A DNA stretch of 64,000 nt from Zygaena filipendulae (GCA_907165275.2 OU015672.1:8166501-8230500), one strand, 5' to 3'. Numbered from the stretch's first letter, positions 45,697 through 57,557 are shown. Notes: generated by a model not told the origin, from the letters alone. Numbers and translations are program-made.

Positions 45697-45946
45697 TATA
45701 AAACCCATACGTGCGAGTGAAATAATAATATAATAACAAAGCATTCTTCTTAAAAGGAAAAATTGTGTTTTTAGGTTATAATCGAGCACCAAATTAGGGA
45801 TTGACAATGGCATAAGTGTCTCTTTAAGTGGGTGGTGAAATTTTTGCAGAAAACAAAGAGAAACTTTAATGAACAGTGAGGAGATATTTCGCGCGAATGA
45901 AAAGGCAATTCGGTGAGGTGCCATAGGGAGGGTGCCTCAGTGACAA
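45697..45946 (+). promoter_or_regulatory. Probable 5' leader region of the 45947 gene
   Basis: Two readings are possible. A TATAAAA at 45697-45703 could start transcription near 45728, but no good Inr is seen there. Alternatively, the T-rich stretch ending TGTGTTTTTAG at 45774 could be an acceptor, making 45775-45946 the 3' part of a spliced 5' UTR. The segment has no matching repeat elsewhere in the window. Confidence 0.3.
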
Positions 45947-46112
45947 ATGTCCGATGAAATTGCCAAGTCTGCAACAGCCGATGACGGCAGTAACGTAACA
46001 AACGTAACAAAAGACGTTAGCGTTAAAGACGAAGCCAAAACAGACGCAGATGCGAAGGAAACCAAACCGCGTTCGGTTTCGTTTAACAGAGACGTACACG
46101 TGAAGCGTTTTG
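45947..46112 (+). CDS. First coding exon of an unrecognised basic, disordered protein
   Basis: The exon encodes residues 1-55 and ends after the first base of codon 56 at a strong donor (exon ..TTTTG, then GTGAGT). The ATG has a good insect context (ACAAATG), and an in-frame TGA six bases upstream makes it the first possible start in this exon. The peptide is acidic and Thr/Lys-rich and ends in PRSVSFNRDVHVKRF (residues 41-55). RSVSF fits the RVxF pattern for docking protein phosphatase 1; that is a motif match only. The reading phase matches the exon at 63436, giving a GGT glycine across the junction. I do not recognise the family. Reading past the donor gives only seven more codons before a stop, so splicing is the better reading. 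Confidence 0.72.
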
Positions 46113-47090
46113 GTGAGTGTCCAAAGGTTATGGGGTAGACAGTTAATAGAGGAATGTTACTAAAACGTGTTCTAACTAAAGAATGTTATTGTGATAGTAA
46201 ATCTAATCTAGACATTAAAACAAACAAGTTTTTTTTTAATACTAATTGAATATCTTGAATCTGTCGCTTGTTAAAATAAAACGACGAATATTTAGGTGTA
46301 TTGTGTTAATGTGGCTTTACTGACTTATAGGAAGCAAATGTATTGTAACTAATTTTCTTTAACATACGTAGTGAAGGGTTAAAATCCAAATTAAACATAT
46401 AATACCAATTTTAACATAGTAAAACTTTTTTTATTTTAGTTTTCTTAATAATCTTTCAATTAATTTGCGAATAATTAATGCTGGTTGTATTTTTAATATA
46501 TTTTTTTTGCTAACTCTTTAACATAATTTATTCTGTTCTATTCGTATCTATAAATATTGATGGATGATAAGATTTATTAGTTTTTTTCACACGTCAAATT
46601 CTCTATAACTGATCTCAAAATGGTTAACTCGTATACAAAAATTATAACAGGAAATTGGTAGGCGCAAGACGGAACGGAAGTTCCTAACAACTCATTTATC
46701 AAGATGATATTATATAAAAACTAAAATAAAACTAATTTTAATTGACATTTACCTTAGCTCGTTAGCAAGGCAGTTTTGCTGACGGAAAATTATTAGATAT
46801 CATTTTTATTATCATTTCTCACAGTTAATTGTCTTCAGATTTTCATCTGAAACGCTTTTTTTATATTAATCGCAATACATATCCCATTTATATTTATTAC
46901 CTCCATTAAAAAAACAACTAAAACCCAATTTAAAAAAAAACAGCATTAACATTGGGTTAGGTTATGGATGAATTGAGCAATTTAAGAAGAAATAATATCT
47001 AAAATGGTGTTACACATATGAATATCCTCAATAGAGTGATTTTAATTTTTTTTTTTAATTTATTTACTCCAAAAAAACAAATACACAATT

Positions 47091-47325
47091 GGACGCAGAT
47101 AAGCAATAACATGTTAACCCACAAAATTAAGTTATTGATTCAGAACGATTTATTGAGAGTTGGGGAACGTTTTTTAATTAGGTGTTTACCTTATTACAAT
47201 GTTTAAATATGTAACTAAATATTGAACATAAAAATTTTGAAACAAAATGGCGCTCCTACTTTTAAAACACGATTTACTCAAAATTTCTCCAGTGTGGGTT
47301 AACACACTATTGCTTATCTATGTCC
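47091..47325 (+). mobile_element. GATAAGC MITE M1, 235 bp
   Basis: AATT duplicated at 47087-47090 and 47326-47329. Lies in the long intron. Confidence 0.88.
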
Positions 47326-47878
47326 AATTATGATGGTTTGTACTAAAGAGAAAAGAAACTTCGATTGCAATTTTGCCTATTTTCTTTTTTTTTCTTTATG
47401 GAATAGGTACTTACGTACGAATTTTGAAAATTCATTACGTGGATGTAACATTTGAAGTTTTACCCAATTCTAAAATTTACCGTAACAAAGTGTGAAAAAA
47501 TTCCGACAAGCCAAAACATTGTTACATACCGATGTAAGTACAATGCATTGTTGTTATAAAAAAAAGTGTGATCTATCTAATAGTTTCAATGCTCTATTAG
47601 CCAGTGTGCGGAATGCGAAAACCGCAAAGCGCGAGTCGTGGTTATTTCAGAAGAGTCCCGTACCTACCTAGAAAAAAAATCAGCAAATACCCAGAACCAC
47701 TTAAACAAAAAATATATTCAGCCATTTTCAAAAGGCTGATGACGATGAGTTTGCCAGTGCCAAGTTAAAATATGTATCATCGTATGCATCTATGGTGATT
47801 TGATCCCCAACTCAAGTCAGCCCCCTTAGCCAAGTTGACAATCTATAATAATCGACGATCGAAGATCGAATCGATATT

Positions 47879-48141
47879 GACGACCCGATTGGCGCAGAAG
47901 TCCCCGCTGTTCAAGGGGTTCCGGTTTCGATTCCCGGTGGGAGTGGACTTTGTGTGATGAACACAGGGTTCCATTTTCCAGTCTGGGTGTGTTTATATAT
48001 CTATAGTATAATATATATAAGTAATTCTATGTAGTATATACCACGTTTGCTTGGTTTCCACGACACAAGCTAATAATAGCTTACTGTGGGCTCAAGTAGA
48101 TCTGTGTGTTGTGATGTGGATTATTATTATTATTATTATTC
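47879..48141 (+). mobile_element. tRNA-derived SINE, full length
   Basis: GACGACCCGATTGGCGCAG head, box B GGTTTCGATTCCCGG, ATAT-rich middle, GGTTTCCACGACACAAGC, and TGGATT(ATT)n tail. The best-preserved + strand copy here. Confidence 0.8.
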
Positions 48142-49477
48142 TCGTTAACGCATTGCAATCTAAGGGTCATGAGACGATTTTACTTACCCACGTGACATGA
48201 CTCTAAAATTTCAATTTCGCTTTTGCGATTCCGTATCTATCGTTCCATAATAAACTAAAATAGTTATTTAAAAAGTTAAATTTAGCAAAAAAAATATCAC
48301 ATTCGATATTCCGTCCAAACTAAACTTTATTGACAGAAACGTTTGCCTACTCGTAGTAATTTTCATTAACTGGTAAAACTGAGAAATTTATATCTTAGAA
48401 CGGTCATTCTTTCGTCAAAGGATCCCTAAGAACCAATTGTATAGATGCTATTGTTGGTTGGGAGTTGAAATACGATAGGATTTTATGCAGCGATAGTCAA
48501 TAAATTTTAAATGTTTTTTTTTTTCCATTCTCATGGAAGTTTTTTTTTTAAACAACCAGCATTGTCGTGACTTTATGAGTCGCCAATAAGAGACTTGTAA
48601 GTAACTTGTGAGACGTAATGACCATAGAACAAATAGAATATCACTGGTCCGTGTTGTTTTTTCCTGAATAAATATTATTTATCTATGTCTATTAAACGCA
48701 GTTTAGTTAGCTATATTTTTTTGAAATGGACGGTGTGTGAAATATTGTAGTGCTCTTAACCATGGTGCGCTTGTCCCGTCCATATTGCCTCTATCTAGTT
48801 ATTTTTTCTTTTCTCTGTCCTTTTGCATTTTCACTATAGTTTTTAGTGAGTGCACTATCGTAGTTTATACTAAATTCTTCTACTTTTTTCTTAATGGACT
48901 TCGTACATAGTGCATTTGCCAGTGTCGTGTAATAATATTAGTTATTATTGCTTCTTCTTCTTCTTCTTCTTTAATAACGGCATCTATAATAATTTGCCAA
49001 TGACAATGTTTCTTATCAACAAAAATCTCTTCATCTACTTCTTCAATTATGGCGAAACGCCAATGACAATGTTAGATTGTTCCCCAAGTTAAAACATGGC
49101 TATTATTTGAAATTGTATCCACAGACTCAAAATTAAGTTTATGTTACCTACTCTATGAGTTCATATTACATCTCTGCCGAATTTCACCATAATTGGTTCG
49201 TTAATTCAACAATAAACAGACTTGTAACCGCAAACCGTTTTATGAAACATAATCAATTTTATAATAAAATTCAAGGATCACGTTAAATCGCTCACCGATC
49301 TTATCTATAGTGATCTGATGACACTATAATATTATATATCATTGGATACCAAATATGGTACGGTGTGGTTTCGAAAAACAATTCATTAAAGCAAACTTTG
49401 CGATTAAGAAAACGGTATAGCTTCCGTTGAAAATCATTTAGATGATTATCGATCTTTAGCTGGAAAATATATCACAA
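48142..49477. other. Intron sequence, mostly unassigned
   Basis: (TTC)n simple repeat at 48951-48972; an R7 head relic (TTCTTAATGGACTTCGTACA) at about 48885-48920; GCCAATGACAATGTT repeated at about 48994 and 49060. No coding signal. Confidence 0.4.
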
Positions 49478-49667
49478 CTAGGTGTGCCCCGCGGTTTCAC
49501 CCGCGGCAATTTTGAAGTTCCCGCGAGAATCCTGGGATAAAAGGACCCTATGTCCTTCTCTGTACCCCTGACAACGTGCATACTAAATTTCATCCAAATC
49601 TGTTCAGTCATTTTTGCGTGATTGAGTAACAAACATCCAAACATCCACACTTTCACATTTAGTAGGA
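49478..49667 (-). mobile_element. Helitron subfamily A, intact
   Basis: CTAGGTGTGCCCCGCGG, GCGGTTTCACCCGCGG hairpin, 5' end TTCACATTTAGTAGGA. Confidence 0.75.
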
Positions 49668-49766
49668 TTACCTCGGAATAGCTCGGAAAGTACTAGGACA
49701 AAATAAAGCACAAGCAGTGTTCCATTCTAAACTAATATCATTAATAGCCAAAAGCCAGCTGCTACG

Positions 49767-50061
49767 AGGGTTGCCAAGCTTAGTGCACGGATTTGCGGGA
49801 AAATTCAAAATTTCATGACAATAAATGTGAAACTCAGCTGTAAAAGTGGAAAATCAGTATTTGTTTGTCATTTTGCTGCCAGAATAAAACGTCCACTTCT
49901 GTTTCTCCTGAAAGTTCTGCGGGGCTAAGATGCGCAACACAACAACATCTTAGCCCCGCTGCAGTAGGTACTATAAAAGGAGAAAATTGAAGTCCCGCAA
50001 CGCTTTCTTGGCGGGACGCATCCTCTGAGGGTACCAACTCTCGCGGGCGGTTGGCAACCCT
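49767..50061. mobile_element. AGGGTTGCCAA-TIR element
   Basis: AGGGTTGCCAAGC.. and ..GGTTGGCAACCCT ends. Near 50415-50448 the same terminal block (ACTCTCGCGGG..TTGGCAACCCT) occurs again, so a second, overlapping copy is likely. Confidence 0.55.
49919..49963. repeat. Perfect 14-bp-stem hairpin
   Basis: GCGGGGCTAAGATG, 13-base spacer, CATCTTAGCCCCGC (ends at 49959). The GCTAAGATGCGC core equals the terminus of the MITE at 14716. Confidence 0.7.
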
Positions 50062-50619
50062 AGCTGGTTGACCCACAGAGCAAATAAACTAACTAGAAAG
50101 GACATGTAGTCGGAGTACAGGCACGCTACCGTTGCTAAGGAAGTTAGAGCATGCTCTAACTTGCCCAAAACTTCTTTTGTTGCCATCCGAAGTATATTTA
50201 TCACAATATTCACAAAACTGTGAATTTTGAAAACAGTGACTAACAATAAGTAAAAATACAACCATAAAGCGTTTAATACATTTCTTTACATTAATGAATG
50301 TTCTAGTGCGTGATGAATAGTTTTGTGTACGAAAATTACCCGGCGACACTGGTGTTCATCTGTTTCCATACTAAAAAAGTTGATGTCCCTTCTAGTTAGT
50401 TATTTTCTGTTCTGTGGTCCCGACTCTCGCGGGACCGTTGGCAACCCTAGCTGAGGTTGACCGGTTGTGTGTGACGCAATATTGGATATGTGAATGTTCG
50501 TACGAAATGCACTTGTTGCGACATCCCGAGATTACGCGGCCAGGGGCCCGAGCGACGTATGTGTATCTCTTGACTTGAAGAGAACGGGATAAATAGAGGC
50601 TGCGGAGATAGTAGTAATT

Positions 50620-50800
50620 CAAAAAAAATTCAAAATTCAAAAGCTATTTATTACTTAGGATTGGTTACAATCACTTGTAATCGTCAGCAGGATCTTAGAA
50701 CTATAAATTACCGTCAGTTCGGAATACGTCCTCTGCTGAGAAGAACTGACAAGAAACTCAGCAGCGCTGTCTTTTCGTACTCATAAACTAGGAGAACAAA
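50620..50800 (-). mobile_element. 3' end of a non-LTR retrotransposon
   Basis: TTCAAAATTCAAAAGC repeated tail at the left, then on the minus strand CTGAGTTTCTTGTCAGTTCT and CTCAGCAGAGGACG, words common at LINE ends in Lepidoptera. Confidence 0.5.
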
Positions 50801-51103
50801 AAATAGTAATTGGATAGAGCAATTCATTCCCAAACGTCTGTATCATTTAAATAGTCTACTACACTATAATATGCTTTATCGCATAATTGAAACAATAAGT
50901 CAGCACAACCTGTATTTAGACCTTCACTTGTTAAATTTTTTAATTATTTTGCTTTTCCGGTCGCAAAATGACTGCAACTGCAACTGCATAGGTACTACGT
51001 TGTCAGGGGTACCGAAAAGGATATGGTTCTTTTATCCCGGAATTCCCGTGCGTTCCCGAAATTAATGTAGTAAAGTAACTTAGATATTATGTGCAATGAC
51101 TGC

Positions 51104-51437
51104 GTTGTAATAAATAGTACATTGTTATCCTAGGGGTGAAAGTAACAAAGTCTTTCTCCCGAGGATAACACTGTGCTTTTCATTACGAATGCGAGGAAAG
51201 TCAAAATAAAAATAGGAATTAGCTAAAGAAAAAAATGAGTGAATTTTATTTTACATAAATCAACCATTAGGTGTGCTACTGGCCAGTAAGTATGCCCCCT
51301 ATGACATAAAAAAAAAACTTGAGTTTCTGCAGTATCCAGCTGTCAGTTGAAAGCGATTCTCCCTAGGGCTGAAAAGGGTTACTTTCAACCCGCTTCTCAG
51401 GCAACTTCAGACCTACTTTCCGAGTATGAGTAATGAA
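51104..51437 (-). repeat. X repeat, second copy
   Basis: TAGTACATTGTTATCCTAGG to TCCGAGTATGAGTAATGAA; inverse of 35746-36092. Confidence 0.65.
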
Positions 51438-51720
51438 AAATATATTCCATTCTTATTGTTCTACTTTCTTTCTATCATACATATGATTGGGCACAACAGT
51501 CAAAAGCTCTGGCGTACTTATCCAAACATCTTTCAATATCACACACACAATAAATTCTCTTATGTAACCGGTAGGTGTGGTTTATCAGCATGTTTAATTG
51601 ACCCAAATTGTGTATAATACTTGCATAACAACAATCGATTGCTCAGTAAATTTACATATCTTTGTTTTCAACATAATCAGACATTGCATCGCGTGGTTGT
51701 TGGAGTGGTCTTGAATTGTC

Positions 51721-52240
51721 AATAATAATAATAATAATCCACTTCACAACACACAGATCTACTCGATCCCGCACTTGGTTATAAGCTTGTGTCGTGGAAA
51801 CCAAGCAACACGTGACATAATCTTCTAACTATAAATATAAAATGCTTTGTCCTGAATGACTGATGGATCAACGCACAGCCTAAACCGCTCATCGCAGCTA
51901 GAGACCTGAAACTTGTAGGGTGTTTTCTTTGTATGACGTAGGCATCTGATAAGAAAGGATTTTTGAAAATTCAACCCCTAAGGGGATGAAAAAGGGTTGC
52001 AAGGTTTGTATGGAACAATTCCGCGAGAACTTCGAAATTATCGCGGGTAAAACCGCGCGGGACAGCTAGTACTACATATAATTACATAAGTACGTTACTA
52101 TAGATATATAAACACGCCTAGACTGGAAAGTGGAACCATGTGTTCATCACAAAAAGTCCACCCTCACCGGTAGTCGAACCCGAAATCTCTTGTTTAGCGG
52201 GTGGTAGGTATGGTGACCTAACTGCGCCAATGGGGTGTCA
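51721..52240 (-). mobile_element. tRNA-derived SINE split by one Helitron
   Basis: Tail (AAT)n, CACGACACAAGC region, then the Helitron, then box B (GGGTTCGACTACCGG on the minus strand) and GGCGCAGTTAGG box A to 52240. Confidence 0.75.
51821..52069 (+). mobile_element. Helitron subfamily E, complete, inside a SINE
   Basis: Starts TC after an A, ends GACAGCTAG before a T. Hairpin GCGGGTAAAACCGCGC. Removing it restores the SINE. Confidence 0.8.
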
Positions 52241-52597
52241 AATAACTTTTCTTATAATATTATTCAAGTTTTGAGTCGAATGTCGACAAAATTCAGTTTT
52301 AATCACTTGTTTTGCCACAAATTGACCTCTCTTACAAAAACCATTAAATAAAATGATAAAATAATTTGCACTCAATGCCTTCAATGAATATAATCAACAG
52401 TACAATAAAGTGAATTATAAATAAAATACAACAAAACAAAATAATTCAACTTGTACGTACGTTTGTCATTTCAGCCACTCTTTCGTCACTCTACTTTATA
52501 AATGTCGAAATCTAACACCTGATGCATATTCAAATGTTACAATGAGCAATTTGTCACTGTAATATTCAATATAATGTTATCTATAATTAATTAAAAT

Positions 52598-52850
52598 GGA
52601 CCAAGAGTGTTACCCTGGGGGACCCATTAAGATCAAAGCGGAGGCGTGTAGATACTTATCGATTGTACGATGGCGTTGCTCAGACGCACCCTAAATGGTG
52701 TGATATGACGATGCCCAGCACACTCACACACAGTTTCCATGTCGTCATTGACCTGGACACTGATACCTTATGTGGTGAGCTGTTTCGAAAGCCTCGGCCA
52801 GATCTGCGATGATTAAGAATCGCCTGTGATATTTATGATTTCAAGCTTTG
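52598..52850 (-). pseudogene. Degraded reverse transcriptase fragment (LINE)
   Basis: On the minus strand one frame gives ADLAEAFETAHH, recalling the RT motif around D..KAFD..DH. Further on, LNGSPRVTLLV recalls GVPQGSVLGPLLF. Frameshifts and a stop separate them; no YxDD was found. Non-functional. Confidence 0.5.
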
Positions 52851-53029
52851 CAATTTTTTGAGATTTTAATAAAACCTTGGTAATTTGCGTTTATTACCAA
52901 GTGAAAAACGTGGACTTTCCATTTTTCAATCGACTCAATTTTTTAGGATCTAAATTATAAGTACTTAATAGGATCATATTTTTAATCCACGCAATAATAT
53001 GTAACTGTAAAATTTAATCACATCAAATC

Positions 53030-53170
53030 AAATATGCTTTATTGCCCCAGAAGAGAAAATAAAAACTAAGACAGATAAAAGTAAATACAGAGCAAAGGGC
53101 GGCCTTATTGCTAGAGGCAATCTCTTCAAGGCAATCTTAAGGTGATAGAGAGCTGTAAATAGAAACTAGA
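53030..53170 (-). mobile_element. Possible LINE 3' end
   Basis: ATCAAATATGCTTTATTGCC with minus-strand polarity, as in other retrotransposon tails. The coding part is absent. Confidence 0.4.
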
Positions 53171-54725
53171 AGCGGGTGCTGGGTGCACAACGTAATACCT
53201 AGCTGTATACTATATAAGGATAATACAACGCTAATACTTAGATATCCTAAATATAATACAACTTTATACACATACATATACCATACATACATACAAGTAA
53301 CAATAGATGATATAATACACATAAAAAAATCAATATTTTACACTACATACATTAATCATAATTTTATTTGATTATTTACTTAACCTTGCCATAAAACATG
53401 GTTTTAAAAGCGCAAGCTTTTTCGCATCTTCCAGTTCCTTTTTTGACAGCAAACCGTGACAATCACAAAAAAAACTTCAGCCACCATAGACTTTACAACA
53501 TCTCACTCCAGCATAACCAAAGAAGAAGAAGAAGAAAACTCAGAATATCGTAATTCTATTAATATAACAGAAAATAATTTACATAAGTAGGCATAATGAA
53601 AGAGTTAATATTCAACAGCATAACCACAGATTCCTTACAACATCTATTAGATCTCGGTATCGATAAGACAGTACAAAAGATCTTATTTTGTTGTCAAAGG
53701 AATTTCATATGACTTATTTGAATAGGCGGTCGTGTTATTTTAAGTATTTTTTTCTGGTACATACCTAGTTAGATTAAGAAATACCTATTTATCCCAAAGT
53801 TTGTACATACCTAACGTAAATTGTGCAATATGATGCATTTATAATAGTGTTTAGTGTGATATTTTATTACACATTCACAATTTAATATTCCTATTTAAAA
53901 CTGCGTTTCATTAAATTGTAGATAAGATACATCTTTAAATGCACATTCATTAACACCTTCATGTTCTTTGTGTAATAAAAATCGGTAGTTTTGCGCCATT
54001 TTATTGATTTCAATCAACTAAGTACCTACCGATCGATACTCATCCTATTTTAACATCAAGTTATTCATTTCAACCTACAAATTGCGTATAAGTTACTTTC
54101 CACTTCACTTTCCACTTTCCACTTATTTTATTAGTACTTACATATTTTTTTTACTTTTTGATGTAATTAATTATGTAAGTATATGTATAATAATGAAATC
54201 ATGTGCTAAATTAAAAAAATAAACTCATTGAACGTATTTAAATATTACAATATCACAGTATGTTCTAGGAAATCAGGCGCTTCCTATTTACCTATTACTT
54301 ATGTGACGTCTTTGATAATATTTTATGTTTTAAATTTTTTTTTCTTTTTTGATTTTTTTTCTTTAACCCTTACTCACAGGAAGGTACATCGTGTCCAACT
54401 ATATCCACCTGAGAGATGATGTTGTATGTCTGTATAAGTTTATATGAAACCTTTCAAGGCTTGTCAAGCAGGTAACATTACAAGTGTCCCCTGGCAATTT
54501 TTGTTATCAGAAACAAAAGTGAACGGCTACTTTAGTTTTATGACCGATGGAGTGTTATTCTCATAAATATGTATGATATCATATAATGTGGAAATAACAA
54601 TATATTTATTGAGACAAGAAAACTAAAATTGTGGTAAATCTATTTACCTATATTTTATTTATTTTGCACTCTTTGGATAGCTTCATAAATAAAAGTTGAA
54701 TAAAAATAGTAAGGCTATTTGGGCT
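53171..54725. other. Intron sequence, unassigned
   Basis: About 1.5 kb of AT-rich DNA with ACATAC simple runs (53265-53295), AGAAGAAGAAGA at 53521, and poly-T near 54335. No repeat match, no coding signal. Confidence 0.4.
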
Positions 54726-54860
54726 ATTTGAAAAAATTTTTGTTTTTAGTCCGTCCTGTAGATTCAGGAAAAATATTAGACACGCATATTTTTTACGCAA
54801 GCAAAAAATAACGGAGATACACTGTAGACTTGGAAAAGCGACTGACGGACTAAATAGTTA
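54726..54860 (-). mobile_element. M2 MITE, internally deleted relic
   Basis: AGTCCGTCCTGTAGATTC and CGACTGACGGACTAA ends are joined across a deletion that removed the CRE core. Confidence 0.5.
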
Positions 54861-55046
54861 AATAGATAGATAGATATTTTATTCTCTCTTTTTTACATTT
54901 TATGTCAAAACTAAATAAATTCACTAAAGAGATTGTCAATATGTTTAAAAGAAAAATAGAATTAAATAATAGTTAATTTAACAAGTAGAAACACCTTGGG
55001 TAACAATTTATTTTCAATAAAATGTCACCTTAGTAAATAAATAATG

Positions 55047-55195
55047 TCATGGATACTCTTTTACAGAGTACAATGATTTATTTAATAAAAAGTTTTTCAA
55101 TCGGCGCTGAAATGCTTCATTTGAGGTTTCGTTCTTAATGTCTACAGGTAGTTTTTCGTAGAACGAAGGACCATAGAATAGAATAGAATTTAGAA
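55047..55195 (-). pseudogene. C-terminal end of a LINE ORF2
   Basis: Open minus-strand frame reading YGPSFYEKLPVDIKNETSNE then AFQRRLKNFLLNKSLYSVKE and a stop (55047-55049). This is the usual 'shape' of a CR1/Jockey-type ORF2 tail: a short F..L..FL segment before the stop. A matching 3' UTR with simple TAGA tail follows to about 54860. Confidence 0.6.
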
Positions 55196-55552
55196 AAAAT
55201 TTATTAGTCAAATAGCCTATTATGAGTTACGCCAATCTTGAGCTTTCACACATTAAATAGTTGTAGGTACTTTACAGAGGCGGACAGGTGTGATATGAAT
55301 ACAGGTATCTGCTATAAAAATGTAAGAATTTAGTAAAAAAAAAAATTAATTAGAAAATCAACAAAAATATTTTTATTAGGTGCTTTCTGTTGTGCTGTTA
55401 ATGTTACGGTAAATCAAAGAATTCCGCTAATAGGAGCTACAACTAATAACACACAAAATTATGTTAAAGTTCTACTCAATATTTGAAAGTTGAAACGAAT
55501 GAACTGCCAAAATGAAAACACTAGAACTAGGTAGGTATACGTAAAATTTCCA

Positions 55553-55887
55553 TTAGGCTAGTTTCCTGGGTAAAAAAATCAAAATTCTATTTAGTCCGTC
55601 AGTTAGATAATAAAAAATAAAAGACACGTATTTTTTGCTTTTTTAAAATAATGGAAATATGCATAGATAAAGCGCATTAAAGTTTAGGGTGGGGGACTCG
55701 TGACGTCACAGCTCGCTATAACGTGCGAAAAAACTAAAAAACTGTAGCGAGGCGTGACGTCATGTGAAATTTAGACTTGATATATCTCCGTTATTTTTTG
55801 GTTACATAAAAAAAAAAAATACGTGCCCAATATTTTTTAATAATCTACAAAACGGACTAAAAAAAACAATTTAGGAAACTAGCCTAA
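55553..55887 (+). mobile_element. CRE-bearing MITE M2 with distinct ends
   Basis: Perfect 15-bp inverted ends TTAGGCTAGTTTCCT (55553-55567) / AGGAAACTAGCCTAA (55873-55887). Core with two TGACGTCA (near 55703 and 55757). The termini differ from those of other M2 copies. Confidence 0.75.
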
Positions 55888-55907
55888 CAAACAAATTGTG
55901 TAATGTT

Positions 55908-56148
55908 TGATTGGCGTGCTTACCCGTTAATCAAGAGGTTCCGGGTTCGATTCCTGGTAGGGGTGAACTTGTTGTAATCGACACATGGTTCTACTTTTTA
56001 GTCTAGGCGTATTTATATAACTACAGTAACTTATATATGTAATTAACATGTAGTATATACTATACCACATGTTGCTTGCGTTCCACGACCAAGCTTAAAG
56101 CTTAGTGTGGGATCAAGTAGATCTGTGTGTTGTGAAGTGGATTATCTT
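55908..56148 (+). mobile_element. tRNA-derived SINE
   Basis: Box B GGGTTCGATTCCTGG, CATGTTGCTTGCGTTCCACG, tail GTGTGTTGTGAAGTGGATTA. Box A is partly lost. Confidence 0.7.
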
Positions 56149-56149
56149 C

Positions 56150-56405
56150 TATCTTTAAACGAGCAAATCTTGTATATAGATATATATATTATGTATATAA
56201 TCTGAATCTCGGAAACGGCTCCAACGATTTTCATGTAATTTACTATGCAGGAGGTTTCGGGGGCGATTAATCGATCTAGCTAGGTTTCATTTTGAGAAAA
56301 CGTCATTTTATCCGTGTTTTCAGGCAATGAAAAATGAGTATTCGGTACTGCTTTTCTACTTAACAACAGATGGCACTACGAGCGAAGCTCGGTCGCCCAG
56401 ATATC
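56150..56405 (+). mobile_element. CTTTAAACGAGC-type repeat, intact copy
   Basis: ATCTTTAAACGAGCAAATCT, AATCTCGGAAACGGCTCC, GGGGGCGATTAATCGATC, end GAGCGAAGCTCGGTCGCCC (short hairpin). Reference for the nested copy at 7721-9230. Confidence 0.7.
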
Positions 56406-56410
56406 CATTA

Positions 56411-56715
56411 CTATCTGTGCCCCGCGGTTTCACCCGCGCGAAAGGTTTTTATACAACAACTTTTTTTCCCGACATCCGATTTCAATGAAACAAAGCCTAT
56501 ATGTAGCTCCAGGCTAAGCTTAATCTACCTGTGAAAACCGCATGACCCTCCGTTCAGTAGATTCGGAGATTATCGCAAACAGATAGACAGACAGAAAAGA
56601 ATTTTGAGAACTCTTTTTTGTGCTCGGTTACTCTTCATTTATCACCCCTCTCAATTTTAGGTAAAAATATTCAATGTACAGAATCGCGGATTCTACTCTT
56701 TTATTATAGTAAAGA
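56411..56715 (-). mobile_element. Helitron subfamily C, full length
   Basis: TGTGCCCCGCGG with GCGGTTTCACCCGCGC hairpin; ACAGAATCGCGGATTCTACT and TTATTATAGTAAAGA at the 5' end. Confidence 0.75.
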
Positions 56716-57129
56716 TAGATTATGCAGCTAAACCAACTGGTAGTGATCCCAAACGTTACACTTGCGATGCGTCCGTAACAATAGACGCATTGTATCGAGA
56801 GATTACAAACGGAATATTATTGAAAACCAGTCCGTGGCAAGGTCAGGTGTAAAACTATTTGCTATGTGGGATGCGCGCCTGTTTCTACGAATGTCTGCCA
56901 ACATCCTTGGTGATATTATTGATGTAAGGCTCTCGATTGAATGTGTTAAGTGTGCTATTAGAAAAACCCACGTGGCATGCAGGTTGGACGTGTGTATGAG
57001 TTTAAATATTTAGGGTTCCGTACCTCAAAAGGGAAAAATAAGTTGGCGAAAACCGCATTAAAACATTAATACAGTTATTTTTTATAGACATTTGAAGTTG
57101 GAACTCTGAAAAAGCTTGATTTGAGAAAT

Positions 57130-57557
57130 AGTACATTGTTATCCTAGGGGTGAAAGTAACTTATTTAGTCCCGAGACGAGGTTTGGCGGCGTAGCGAGGG
57201 CGCCAATAGATCGAGGGACTAAATAAGTCTTTCTCCCGAGGATAACACTGTGCTTTTCATTACGAATGCAAGGAAAGTCAAAATAAAAATAGGAATTAGC
57301 TAAAGAAAAAATGAGTGAATTTTATTTTAATTAATACCTACTTACCTTAAACTTTACGTTATTTCAATTTTACATCGCGCTGGCTGTATAGAAAGTTGGA
57401 ACATGGTTCAATAGAAATGTGAAAATAGAGCTAGTTTTTTTTTAATAATTTGACAGTTGTCAGTTGAAAGCGATTCTCCCTAGGGCTGAAAAGGGTTACT
57501 TTCAACCCGCTTCTCAGGCAACTTCAGACCTACTTTCCGAGTATGAGTAATGAAAAA
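57130..57557 (-). repeat. X repeat, third copy, with full stem-loop
   Basis: Carries the internal hairpin TTATTTAGTCCC..GGGACTAAATAA (57158-57223) enclosing GGCGGCGTAGCGAGGGCGCC, which is partly deleted in the other two copies. Confidence 0.65.
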
